64,000 nt of DNA from Levilactobacillus wangkuiensis (GTDB lineage Bacteria > Bacillota > Bacilli > Lactobacillales > Lactobacillaceae): contig NZ_BOLM01000010.1 in assembly GCF_016861605.1 (NCBI RefSeq), forward strand, positions 28,560 through 92,559. Direction: 5' to 3'. The notes beneath the pieces are model-generated. The model did no database searches. It was not told where the DNA came from and saw only the letters and a program-made list of their open reading frames with translations. Positions 45,715 to 53,963 of the stretch are shown piece by piece. The first letter of the stretch is position 1. Every line of letters starts with the position of its first letter. The position numbers and the translations under genes are program-made.

Positions 45715-46356
45715 TTAACGCCAGAAACTGTAGTGCTTTTCCATCCGCTTCAAGACCACCGTACAAACGGCCGTCAGCAGGAGGTAAATCACCCCGACTA
45801 GTAACATAGGTACCAGTGTGACATCGCGCGCCATGGCCACGTTGCCGGCCCGTAACAGGTCACCCAACCCGATCACGTAAACCAGGGACGAATCCTTAAC
45901 CAGGTTAATGACTTCGTTCCCAATGGAAGGTAAGACGATTTTCACCACTTGGGGAATCACAATCTTTCGTAGCGTCTGCCACTTGGTCAGCCGCAGAACC
46001 CGGGCACTTTCGTACTGCCCTTCCGGAATGGCTTGCAGGCCGCCCCGGAAGATTTCAGCGAAGTAAGCCGTGTAGTTCAGGATAAAAGCGAACAAGGCGG
46101 CGTCATACCGTTGGAACACCACGCCGATGATAGGTAACCCATAAAAAACAAAAATTAATTGCAGTAACAAAGGGGTTCCCCGCATCAACCAGACGTAGAT
46201 GTTGATCAGCCAGGTCAACGGTTTAAACTTCGTGGTCATGCCCAAGCCGACCAGAATTCCCAGCGGAATCGCAATAATAATCGTCCAAAAGAATATCGAT
46301 AACGTCATTCCGGTCCCGGAAATTAACGATGGTAAAATCTGACTTACATAGTGCAT
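45715..46356 (-). CDS. Amino-acid ABC transporter, permease
   Basis: A 213-residue HisM/GlnP-type permease with about five membrane helices. The cytosolic EAA-like loop is visible (GGLQAIPEGQYESARVLRL). It is not fused to a binding domain. First gene of the operon, 20-30 bp after the second terminator hairpin of the T-box leader. RBS AAAGGAGGAG. Confidence 0.92.
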   Translation of the reverse strand: MHYVSQILPSLISGTGMTLSIFFWTIIIAIPLGILVGLGMTTKFKPLTWLINIYVWLMRGTPLLLQLIFVFYGLPIIGVVFQRYDAALFAFILNYTAYFAEIFRGGLQAIPEGQYESARVLRLTKWQTLRKIVIPQVVKIVLPSIGNEVINLVKDSSLVYVIGLGDLLRAGNVAMARDVTLVPMLLVGVIYLLLTAVCTVVLKRMEKHYSFWR

Positions 46357-46374
46357 AACAATTCTCCTCCTTTA

Positions 46375-46771
46375 AACGACAAAAAGCCCTCTCGAGAAAT
46401 AACCTTCTCAAGAGGGCGTCTCAACGCTGTGCCACCTCATGTTCTCGACGGGCTCACGCCACGCCGACTCAACGAGTTGCTGCCAAGCGCTGAGTGATTT
46501 GGCGGGAAATAAAAAACGCCCTCCTAGGTCCTAAGACCTAAGAGGACGATCACATCGTGGTTCCACCTCTGTTTGTTTCCGTATCACTACGAAAACCTCA
46601 GCGAGTTGCTAGCAACTCCAGCGATAACGGGCTACCCCGGACCTTCTTACTCATTTCAGAAAGTCAACTCACAGATGTGGTTCGAATCGTTAAGTCCGCC
46701 CGTTTCCATCATCGGGGCTTTCTGAAGAACCTTAACCGTTCTACTCTTCCGTTCAACGTTTTTCATTCATT
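46375..46771 (-). ncRNA. T-box leader with two antiterminator/terminator modules (predicted His)
   Basis: The distal module has AGGTGGAACCACG (46556-46568) and the terminator CCTCTTAGGTC / GACCTAGGAGG with a T run (46511-46548). A second module nearer the gene has AGGTGGCACAGCG (46425-46437) and CCCTCTTGAGAA / TTCTCGAGAGGG with TTTTTG (46381-46418). Only one stem I is visible, with a proximal stem CAGAAAG / CTTTCTG and a specifier read as CAC (His) in GAACCACATC. About 90 nt separate the two modules, too few for a second complete stem I. Confidence 0.82.
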
Positions 46772-46777
46772 GACAGT

Positions 46778-46806
46778 ATACTACGTTTTTTTCACGGCGC
46801 TGTCAA
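46778..46806 (-). promoter_or_regulatory. Promoter of the amino-acid ABC operon
   Basis: TTGACA (46801-46806), 17 bp, TAGTAT (46778-46783) on the minus strand, directly before the T-box leader. Confidence 0.85.
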
Positions 46807-46942
46807 GACTAGTTGTCACAAAACTTATTTTCAATTGATCAGTTTCATCGACCCAAATAAATTTTGTATAACTGGCCCGACAAATATTCAGTGACAGTAA
46901 TCACACATCACACTACCGTTCTACCCGTGGCTAGACACCACT

Positions 46943-46968
46943 GTGTAAGCCGGTAAGGCGCAGCAGAG
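46943..46968 (-). repeat. Possible internally deleted repeat element
   Basis: On the minus strand GCCTTACCGG (the 5' end block of type I) runs straight into CGGCTTACACAGT (the 3' end block, identical over 13 bases to the end of the copy at 53248). All internal stems are missing. It lies 5-7 bp after the minD stop, with the 5' end gene-proximal like the full copies. Confidence 0.5.
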
Positions 46969-46972
46969 GTGC

Positions 46973-47779
46973 CTAACCGCGGTGGAACCAGCTGCTGACT
47001 TTGTGCCAGAAGCCCGTATCCTCTTGTTCCTCAATCTTCATCAATGGCACCGTTTCGCCCTCTAAACGCCGAGCAACGTTGCGGTAACCCTGACCAGCGG
47101 GATTGTCCGTTTGCATAACCACGGGTTCCCCTTGATTGGAGGTCGTGATAACAGCATCATCATCGAAGATAATACCGAGCAATTCGATGCCGAGGTGATG
47201 GGTGATCTCATCGATATCCATCATGGAACCGTCCTGCATCATGTTCCGGCGAATCCGGTTGATCAACAGCCGTGGAGCTTCAGTCAGGGGGTGTTGTTCC
47301 AGAAGACCAACGACCCGATCGGCATCCCGAACGGCAGAAATTTCTGGCGTCGTCACCACGATTGCGGCATCAGCACCGGAAACGGCGTTGATAAAGCCTT
47401 GTTCGATACCGGCTGGGCAATCGATCAAGACGTAATCGTATTCGGGCTTTAACTCGTCAACGATTTCCTTGACTTGTTCTGGCTGTAAGGCCGTTTTATC
47501 TGTATTTTGGGCAGCTGGTAACAAGTAGAGCTTGTCATCAAACCGCTTATCCTTAACCAACGCTTGTGGTAATTTGGCGCGGCCCTCAGCTACATCCACG
47601 ATATCGTAGATGATACGGTTATCGAGGCCTAACACAACGTCTAGGTTCCGCAGCCCAATGTCCAAGTCCATCAGGCAGACCCGCTTGCCCATTAAGGCTA
47701 ACGCGGTCCCGATGTTGGCACTGGTCGTGGTTTTCCCAACGCCACCCTTACCGGAGGTGATCACAATTGCTTTTCCCAT
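46973..47779 (-). CDS. minD: Septum site-determining ATPase MinD
   Basis: Membrane-associated ATPase that positions the division-site inhibitor MinC. The 268-residue protein has the deviant Walker A GKGGVGKTT at the N-terminus, switch regions LDIGLRNLD and LIDCPAGIE, and a C-terminal amphipathic helix candidate (FWHKVSSWFHR). It is 2 bp after minC and the last gene of the mreB-mreC-mreD-minC-minD cluster. Confidence 0.97.
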   Translation of the reverse strand: MGKAIVITSGKGGVGKTTTSANIGTALALMGKRVCLMDLDIGLRNLDVVLGLDNRIIYDIVDVAEGRAKLPQALVKDKRFDDKLYLLPAAQNTDKTALQPEQVKEIVDELKPEYDYVLIDCPAGIEQGFINAVSGADAAIVVTTPEISAVRDADRVVGLLEQHPLTEAPRLLINRIRRNMMQDGSMMDIDEITHHLGIELLGIIFDDDAVITTSNQGEPVVMQTDNPAGQGYRNVARRLEGETVPLMKIEEQEDTGFWHKVSSWFHRG

Positions 47780-47781
47780 TT

Positions 47782-48453
47782 CTAAATTCCTCCAATCTGG
47801 TTATACAACTTCGGATTAATCTTCTTCAATTGCCCGAGCTTTCCGTACGACAAGACGTGAAGGTCATTGACGTAGGCAATCGTTTGCCGTGAGTCGGTCA
47901 ATTCATCTGACTCAACAATATCAAACTGCTCAGCAATCCGGACCTGTTGCGCGGTCTGAAGATTTCCCATAATCAGCTTAGATTCGTCATCGGGATACCC
48001 CGCCTGAAGAATTCCAGCGACATCCCCCATGGAAAAGATGTTGCCCGTTGTCCGGAGCTTACCACCCTCGTGAATCGTCCCCAAGAACAGGACGTCCCCT
48101 TTCATGGCGACCTCCTGCCCGTTACGAATCACTTTACTTAACAGGTGAACGTTCTCCCGCTCACGCAATTGGATTGCATCGGCAATCGTCATGACGTTCG
48201 CAGCAATCTTGTGGATTTCAAAGCGCGGATACTGGGCCACCATCTGTTCGATGCGACTCTTCTCATCCGCCGTCAAAATCCGGTCCTCAGTCAGGACGTC
48301 CAAAGAAACCTTGGAACTTTCCAAAGCTTGAGGATCCACCTTGAGATTTTCTAACAATGTTTTTAAGTCAACCAAGATTTGGTCCAGACTCGCTGATTGC
48401 TTGAGGACCAAATCATAGCCGTTTTGCGTTCCGCGTAGTACGGCAGCCTGCAT
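47782..48453 (-). CDS. minC: Septum site-determining protein MinC
   Basis: FtsZ assembly inhibitor of 223 residues with an N-terminal FtsZ-binding domain and a C-terminal beta-helix dimerisation domain (VRNGQEVAMKGDVLFLG, GGKLRTTGNIFSMGDVAG). The start MQAAVLRGTQNG is chosen because AAGGG is 10 bases upstream and it matches the family; the upstream ATG has no RBS. It follows mreD closely. Confidence 0.93.
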   Translation of the reverse strand: MQAAVLRGTQNGYDLVLKQSASLDQILVDLKTLLENLKVDPQALESSKVSLDVLTEDRILTADEKSRIEQMVAQYPRFEIHKIAANVMTIADAIQLRERENVHLLSKVIRNGQEVAMKGDVLFLGTIHEGGKLRTTGNIFSMGDVAGILQAGYPDDESKLIMGNLQTAQQVRIAEQFDIVESDELTDSRQTIAYVNDLHVLSYGKLGQLKKINPKLYNQIGGI

Positions 48454-48471
48454 AGCGTTCGTTCCCTTCAC

Positions 48472-48999
48472 CTATTTTAACCAATTATACACCCAACGAA
48501 TGGGGAAATATAAAATGACAAACATGGCTAGATTAAAAGCCAATGTTGGTCCCAGCGTGTTCACTAGAAACGCGCTCCCAGCGGCATCATTGAGGTGAAC
48601 GGCGCGACTCGCCAAGTACCCCAATCCTTCAACCACAGCAATATCGATGAAATAAATCAGTAACCCACTTAAAAAGTTAGGACTGATCCACGCCACCAAC
48701 TGCCGGGTCACATAGATCACTAACGGGAAGATGAAGACGTAAACCCCAAAAATCCCCGTATAGTACAGATCGAAGACTGCGCCGGCGACCGCTGCCCAAC
48801 GTGCGAGTGGCATATCAAAAGCCCCATCGGCTTCAAAGATGACCCCGCAAACTAACCAGAGCACCACTAAATGGCTGATCATGGTCGTTGGGTAACGAAA
48901 CATTTGAACACTAAAGACTTGGCTCACTGCCCCGTCTAGAAATAAAGCCAAGAACAGGAAGACAGGAAAGCCAAAACGTAATTTCGATAAGCGATACAC
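48472..48999 (-). CDS. mreD: Rod-shape-determining protein MreD
   Basis: A 175-residue membrane protein with about five hydrophobic segments, in the elongasome with MreC and RodA/PBP. The conserved feature is a short polar N-terminus followed by FPVFLFLALFLDGAVSQVF. It starts 13 bp after mreC. Confidence 0.9.
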   Translation of the reverse strand: MYRLSKLRFGFPVFLFLALFLDGAVSQVFSVQMFRYPTTMISHLVVLWLVCGVIFEADGAFDMPLARWAAVAGAVFDLYYTGIFGVYVFIFPLVIYVTRQLVAWISPNFLSGLLIYFIDIAVVEGLGYLASRAVHLNDAAGSAFLVNTLGPTLAFNLAMFVILYFPIRWVYNWLK

Positions 49000-49012
49000 G
49001 ATTGGTTCCCCC

Positions 49013-49864
49013 TTACTGCTTGGTTACGGCAACGGTCACGATGTTCAGGTCGCTTAAGTCCGTTGCTGGCGTAATGTACAGCTTGGTAGACAGACCGTAG
49101 TCATCCCCACTGGCCTTCGCAACCGTCCCAACATACAAGCCCTTAGGCGTCACGCCACCCAGACCACTCGTGACGACCTTGTCGCCCTTAGTGATCTTGG
49201 CTTTGGTGGTGATGTTGTTCATGGTTACCTGACCGGTGTTGGCATTGTAGCCGCTCAGGACACCGTTGACCGTCTTGCCGGACTTCGTGCTAATCTGCAC
49301 AGCGAACCGGTTAGCCGTGTCATTGTTGTCCGTAATCAGTTCAACTTTCGAGTTGGTCTTGTTGACCTCGGCGACCCGACCGATTAAGCCGGAACCGGAC
49401 ATCACGGGCATGTTCTTCGTGACACCAGCCGAAGCCCCCTTGTTGATCACGACTTGGTTCTGCCATGACGAAGGCGTCCGGGTAATGACGGAAGCCGTCA
49501 CGGCCGTGTAGTCCGTTAATGAACTGTTTAAACTAATTTCTTTTTTCAGTTGCTTATTTTCTTTAGCCAAAGTCTGATCACGCACCTTGGTTTGGGCGAG
49601 TTCACTGACCTGCTTTTTTAACTGTTGGTTTTCTTGATACGTATTCAGTAGCTCGGAAATGGAGCTCACGGAGCCGCTCAACCCGTTCGTTGGAATCGCA
49701 ACGACGCGGTCGACCAAGCCGACAATGTCGTTACCAAACTGTTGAACTAGGGGTGGCGTTGCTTTCTTGTTACGAACTGCCACGGACACCGTCATCAAAG
49801 CAAAGCTAACAATCACGCAGACAATGATAATGACGAGTCGCCGATTGAGAGAAAATTTCTGCAT
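49013..49864 (-). CDS. mreC: Rod-shape-determining protein MreC
   Basis: Bitopic cell-shape protein of 283 residues. One membrane helix (about 9-30), a coiled coil (about 70-110) and an extracellular beta domain with PSSWQNQVVINKGASAGV and GLIGRVAEVN. It starts 83 bp after mreB, beyond a hairpin. Confidence 0.94.
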   Translation of the reverse strand: MQKFSLNRRLVIIIVCVIVSFALMTVSVAVRNKKATPPLVQQFGNDIVGLVDRVVAIPTNGLSGSVSSISELLNTYQENQQLKKQVSELAQTKVRDQTLAKENKQLKKEISLNSSLTDYTAVTASVITRTPSSWQNQVVINKGASAGVTKNMPVMSGSGLIGRVAEVNKTNSKVELITDNNDTANRFAVQISTKSGKTVNGVLSGYNANTGQVTMNNITTKAKITKGDKVVTSGLGGVTPKGLYVGTVAKASGDDYGLSTKLYITPATDLSDLNIVTVAVTKQ

Positions 49865-49920
49865 GTTTGACCTCCATCTTGTGGGTCGGGTTTATTTGGC
49901 CCGTACCGTCACAATAAAGA

Positions 49921-49942
49921 AGCGGGAAGCTGCCTTCCCGCT
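49921..49942 (-). terminator. Hairpin between mreB and mreC
   Basis: AGCGGGAAG GCAG CTTCCCGCT followed by TCTTTATT on the minus strand. It is a perfect stem with a moderate T-rich tail and may lower expression of mreC-mreD-minCD relative to mreB. Confidence 0.6.
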
Positions 49943-49947
49943 AGTCC

Positions 49948-50952
49948 CTATTTTTTCTTCATGACATCGATACTCTTTAATGATTCACCAGTACCAGCGG
50001 CCACACAATCTAATGGGTCGTTTGCAATGGAAACCGGCACCTTGGTTGCGTCCGCGATGACTTCAGAAAGGTTCTTCAGTAAGGCACCCCCACCAGTTAA
50101 CACGATACCGTGATCAATCACATCGGCAGCGATTTCTGGTGACGTTTCTTCCAAGGTTTCCTTGATAGCCGTAATGACGTCTTGAACGGGTTCTTGGATG
50201 GCTTTGGCCACATCAACAGCGGAAACTTCCACAGCTTTAGGCAAACCAGTGACTAAATCACGGCCCCGAATCGTGGCACCGTCGATCTTGCTGGCTTCAT
50301 CTACGGAAGCGGAACCAATGTCCATCTTCAGCTTTTCAGCCGTCCGTTCACCGATCAACAGGTTGAAGTTACTCCGAACGTAAGTCGCAATAGCATCGTC
50401 CAACTTGTCACCGGCAACCCGGATTGAGCGGCTGGACACGATTCCACCTAAGGAAATGGTGGCAACGTCAGTGGTCCCACCACCCATGTCAACGACCATG
50501 CTACCGGTTGGGTCCATAACGGGCAAACCGGCACCAATGGCAGCAGCAAATGGTTCTTCGATCACGTAGGCATCGCGCGCACCGGCAACCCGGGTTGCGT
50601 CGATCACTGCCCGCTTTTCAACTTCAGTCACACCACTTGGCACACAAACCATGACATATGGCTTACCACTAGACTTACCAACCGTCTTTTCGATGAAGTA
50701 TTTCATCATGGCAACAGTTGTATCGTAGTCGGCAATCACGCCGTCTTTCATGGGCCGAATGGCAACAATACTAGCCGGCGTCCGACCAATCATTGCGCGT
50801 GCGTCTTCACCAACGGACACAATTTCCCCAGACTTTGTGTTCTTGGCGACAACGGAAGGTTCGCGTAGAACGATACCCTTACCGTCAACGTAGACAATTG
50901 TATTGGCGGTACCAAGATCGATCCCAATATTTTTCGTTCCTAATCCGAACAC
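49948..50952 (-). CDS. mreB: Rod-shape-determining actin-like protein MreB
   Basis: Bacterial actin that guides lateral wall synthesis. The 334-residue protein has phosphate 1 motif [10 protein letters not shown], connect 1, phosphate 2 [15 protein letters not shown] and the adenosine motif [13 protein letters not shown]. The start is a GTG with AAGGGATG upstream. First in the mreBCD-minCD cluster; a TATAAT at 51019-51024 probably marks its promoter. radC lies upstream, as in Bacillus and other lactobacilli. Confidence 0.97.
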   Translation of the reverse strand: MFGLGTKNIGIDLGTANTIVYVDGKGIVLREPSVVAKNTKSGEIVSVGEDARAMIGRTPASIVAIRPMKDGVIADYDTTVAMMKYFIEKTVGKSSGKPYVMVCVPSGVTEVEKRAVIDATRVAGARDAYVIEEPFAAAIGAGLPVMDPTGSMVVDMGGGTTDVATISLGGIVSSRSIRVAGDKLDDAIATYVRSNFNLLIGERTAEKLKMDIGSASVDEASKIDGATIRGRDLVTGLPKAVEVSAVDVAKAIQEPVQDVITAIKETLEETSPEIAADVIDHGIVLTGGGALLKNLSEVIADATKVPVSIANDPLDCVAAGTGESLKSIDVMKKK

Positions 50953-51018
50953 TGTGTTTCATCCCTTCATTGTCAACAAAACTTTAATTGATTTTTATTT
51001 TTATACATTGATAGACGT

Positions 51019-51024
51019 ATTATA
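51019..51024 (-). promoter_or_regulatory. mreB -10 element
   Basis: A perfect TATAAT on the minus strand, 66 bp upstream of mreB, with a weak -35. Confidence is moderate. Confidence 0.55.
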
Positions 51025-51158
51025 ACATACCTATCAGCGTGAGAACACGTCGTCAATGTCAAGAATACCGAACTTTTAACGAGAAAGAAATAGTTAAAAG
51101 TGATTTTAAACAGTTTTTAATGGTTGGAGCCACTTTGCCGGTTTTTCCTGGCAACCAC

Positions 51159-51806
51159 TTATCCGGAGATTGCCGCCGTCTCAAGTGGTAAATGCCCCGT
51201 TTCTCGCAGACTAAAATAGCTGTGCACACCAATCACAAAGCCATCCAGCAGTGGAATCCCCATGAGCTGGCCACATTCGGCCAAGCGCATCATGAAGGCC
51301 AAATCGTTGTGCGAGGGTTCCGGCAGGCCACTGGGATGGTTATGGGCCACCACGATGGCCGCGGCGCCATTGAGGATTGCCACCCGGAAGATTTCCCGGG
51401 GATGGGCCGGACAGCTGTCTAGCGTCCCCTGAAAGACCGTTTGACGGGCAATAATCTGGTGTTTGGCATCCAAAGCCAGGACTTCCAGTTGTTCCTGTGG
51501 CAAATAACGCAGGTCGTCCATCAGGGCCTGGCCCAACTGACTGCTGGCCAGGACCTCCCCCAAAATGGGCCGTGGGGCCCGCTGGACCCACCGTCCCAGC
51601 TCAATGGCCGTTAACAGACTCCGTCGCCGGGGACGGTCCCCCACGTAGGCCCGACACTGGCGGTGACTGGCGTAGCGGACATCCGCAGTGCTATGAAAAT
51701 AGCGAAAGAACCGGTCACATTCCGTGGCGGCCGGTAACCCGAGACTCTTTAACACTTGGTTCAGTAACTGACGTTCATTACGCGTCGATAATTTTGGTCG
51801 TTGCAT
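51159..51806 (-). CDS. radC: RadC-family JAB/MPN-domain protein
   Basis: A 215-residue protein with an N-terminal helix-hairpin-helix-like region and a C-terminal JAMM domain: VVAHNHPSGLPEPSHND (H-x-H-P ... S-x2-D). The name RadC is historical; a DNA-repair role is unproven. The ATG start is chosen because GAGGGG is 9 bases upstream; a GTG three codons earlier overlaps the RBS. Classic position between folC and mreB. Confidence 0.93.
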   Translation of the reverse strand: MQRPKLSTRNERQLLNQVLKSLGLPAATECDRFFRYFHSTADVRYASHRQCRAYVGDRPRRRSLLTAIELGRWVQRAPRPILGEVLASSQLGQALMDDLRYLPQEQLEVLALDAKHQIIARQTVFQGTLDSCPAHPREIFRVAILNGAAAIVVAHNHPSGLPEPSHNDLAFMMRLAECGQLMGIPLLDGFVIGVHSYFSLRETGHLPLETAAISG

Positions 51807-51849
51807 GCGTTTCACCCCTCTACGGGTTAACTCCGTAAAAGAAGGCGAA

Positions 51850-53166
51850 TTATTCGTCGGTTCCTTTAAAATATTGCCGAACTTCAGAAATAAAGTATAA
51901 CGATCCCGTTAATAAGACCAAGTCATCGGCTGAAATGGTGCCCAACACCGTCTTCAACGCGGTCGGCCAATCTGGTGCCATGGTCACGCGCTTGGAGGTC
52001 CCCGCATCCTCTAAGGCCTGAGGTGTCGCCGCAGCCCGCTTCCCTGGTCCTTGGAATTGGGTCACAACGATATGGACGTTACGGACCTTGAGAAGTGTCT
52101 GGACCATCTGGTCGTACTGCTTGTCGGCCAAGACCGCCAGGATAATGTAAACGTCATGCTGCTTAAAGTGTTGCCGCAGCAGCTGGGTCATTTCGACCAT
52201 GGCCGGCTCATTGTGGGCGCCATCAATCGCAATCAGGGGTTCGGTGTTCAATCGTTCGAACCGACCGGGCCAAGCTGTGTGGGCCAGTCCCTGCCGAATT
52301 TCAGTGATATTGACCCGCTGCTTCTTGACCAAATGATACGTGATGAAGGCCGTCAAAGCCGTCGCCGCATTGTCAATTTGATATGGGCCTAACAAATCGA
52401 TTTGTAAATGCCGCCAGCGCCGGTCACCCCAGGCATAGGCAAAGCGTTCACCCCACTCGTCCTCTGGTTGATTCTTCACCTTGTAATCTCGGTCCAGTGC
52501 GCAGACCTGCGTGTGATTAGCCGCGGCCGTGTCGTCCATGACCGCTAAGGCGTCCGGTGTCAAACGGCCCACGACCACGGGAACATTGGGCTTAATGATG
52601 CCCGCCTTTTGCGCCGCAATCTTAGGAATCGTATCGCCCAAAATCTTCATGTGATCCATGCCAATCGTGGTGATCACCGAAACGACTGGCGTGATAATGT
52701 TGGTCGAGTCGTACAAGCCACCCAGACCGACCTCAACCACAACGATGTCCACCGGATGACTGGCGAAGTAGCTGAACATCAAAGCCGTATCGATTTCAAA
52801 TTCAGTGGGTCCCTCGGCCCCCAGCTCCGCGTCCAATTGTGCCACCACCGGTTCGATGCGCTGGACGTCGGCCAACAGGTCAGCATCGCTAATGGGCTCG
52901 CCGTCGACACTGATGCGCTCATTGAAGCGCGTGATGAATGGCGAGGTAAAGGTCCCGACCGTGTTGCCCTCCGCCATGAACAGGTCCCGCAAAAAGGCCA
53001 CGGTGGAGCCCTTACCATTGGTGCCGGCCACGTGAATCATGGTCAACTGGTCCTGAGGGTTCCCCAGTAACGCCATGAACTCACGCATCCGGTCCAACGT
53101 GGGCTTCTTTTTAAAACGGTCGCGACCGTGAATAAATTGTAGTGCTTCGGCGTACGTTTCAATCAA
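51850..53166 (-). CDS. folC: Bifunctional folylpolyglutamate/dihydrofolate synthase
   Basis: Adds glutamates to folates. The 438-residue protein has the P-loop HVAGTNGKGSTVAFL, VEVGLGGLYDSTN, TTIGMDHMKILG and the C-terminal glutamate-ligase domain with IDGAHNEPAM. The start is a TTG giving (M)IETYAEALQFIHGRDRF, the typical FolC start, with GGGAGG 8 bases upstream. The ATG 24 bases earlier is only 2 bases from its GGGAGG. It follows valS downstream, as in other lactobacilli, across an ~800 bp gap with two repeat elements. Confidence 0.93.
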   Translation of the reverse strand: MIETYAEALQFIHGRDRFKKKPTLDRMREFMALLGNPQDQLTMIHVAGTNGKGSTVAFLRDLFMAEGNTVGTFTSPFITRFNERISVDGEPISDADLLADVQRIEPVVAQLDAELGAEGPTEFEIDTALMFSYFASHPVDIVVVEVGLGGLYDSTNIITPVVSVITTIGMDHMKILGDTIPKIAAQKAGIIKPNVPVVVGRLTPDALAVMDDTAAANHTQVCALDRDYKVKNQPEDEWGERFAYAWGDRRWRHLQIDLLGPYQIDNAATALTAFITYHLVKKQRVNITEIRQGLAHTAWPGRFERLNTEPLIAIDGAHNEPAMVEMTQLLRQHFKQHDVYIILAVLADKQYDQMVQTLLKVRNVHIVVTQFQGPGKRAAATPQALEDAGTSKRVTMAPDWPTALKTVLGTISADDLVLLTGSLYFISEVRQYFKGTDE

Positions 53167-53247
53167 GTTAAAAACCTCCCGAGTAGTCATTGCCTCCCAG
53201 TGTAGCAGATTTTCCCCGGGTGTGAACGGTAAATTGTCTGAGTTTTC

Positions 53248-53431
53248 GCCTTACCGGGTGGCAAAAATGGACCGTGACGCTGTGGGCGGACGCCCGAAGC
53301 CAAAGAGCGGTCTTCGGACTTGCTTTGAGCCTCCAAGTTCGAGTCTCAAAGACACCAATTCTCTAAACGACTACGCCGTTAAGAGAATTCCCACGGCTGA
53401 GTCCATTTTTGCCACCCTCACGGCTTACACA
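53248..53431 (+). repeat. Structured repeat element, type I (copy 15)
   Basis: Begins GCCTTACCGGGTGGC. Outer arms GTGGCAAAAATGGAC / GTCCATTTTTGCCAC (perfect). H1 GCCCGAAGCC / GGTCTTCGGAC, H2 CTTTGAG / CTCAAAG, H3 AATTCTCTAAACG / CGTTAAGAGAATT with the A-A mismatch. Ends CGGCTTACACAGT. Located 82 bp upstream of folC and facing copy 16. Confidence 0.9.
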
Positions 53432-53633
53432 GTCATTTACCCATTCACTATTTTTCGCCTCTTTCAACTTTAAAAATTCACTTCTTATATCACAAATACA
53501 CGCCAAACTTTCATTACTCACAATATAAAATTTTCTGTTTAATCAGCATCCCCGCTGGTTCGTCTGCAAAACACCTAACCCCCTCACCAGACAACACAGT
53601 AAGTTAGTTCACCGTACTTAATCAATTTCACAG
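53432..53633. other. AT-rich spacer, folC upstream
   Basis: No gene seen. It probably includes the folC promoter; no hexamers were assigned. It is bracketed by two facing repeat elements together with the valS terminator. Confidence 0.4.
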
Positions 53634-53680
53634 AAAACAAAAACCGGTACCAACTACTCACGAAGAGTCGTTGATACCGG
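53634..53680 (-). terminator. valS terminator
   Basis: CCGGTATCAACGACTCT and a nearly complementary GAGTAGTTGGTACCGG around a TCGT loop, followed by TTTTTGTTTT on the minus strand. It lies beyond the repeat at 53766-53946, which is therefore probably in the valS 3' end. Confidence 0.92.
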
Positions 53681-53765
53681 AAATTTCAGTGATTTAAGAA
53701 CCGTTCTGAATACAGAAATATGCAGAACAGTCAGTCAACGCCAGGAACAACCTAGGTGGGCTATG

Positions 53766-53946
53766 CCAGTGCCAGCCGTGAGGTCCGCAGAAATGGGCTC
53801 AGCCGGGGGATTTTCTAAGTGGTTTCCTTAGAAAATGGCGACTTTGAGACTCGTTTTTGGAGGCTCAAAGCGAGTCTTAAGACCGCTCTTTGGCTTAAGA
53901 CGTCCTGCCCCCAGCGTTCCGGCCCATTTCTGCGGACCGGTAAGGC
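53766..53946 (-). repeat. Structured repeat element, type I (copy 16)
   Basis: On the minus strand it begins GCCTTACCGGTCCGCAG. Outer arms CGCAGAAATGGGC / GCCCATTTCTGCG. H1 GTCTTAAGCC / GGTCTTAAGAC (perfect). H2 CTTTGAG / CTCAAAG, H3 ATTTTCTAAG / CTTAGAAAAT. Its 5' end is 17 bp after the valS stop. Confidence 0.9.
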
Positions 53947-53963
53947 GACCAGCAAAGACCAAT

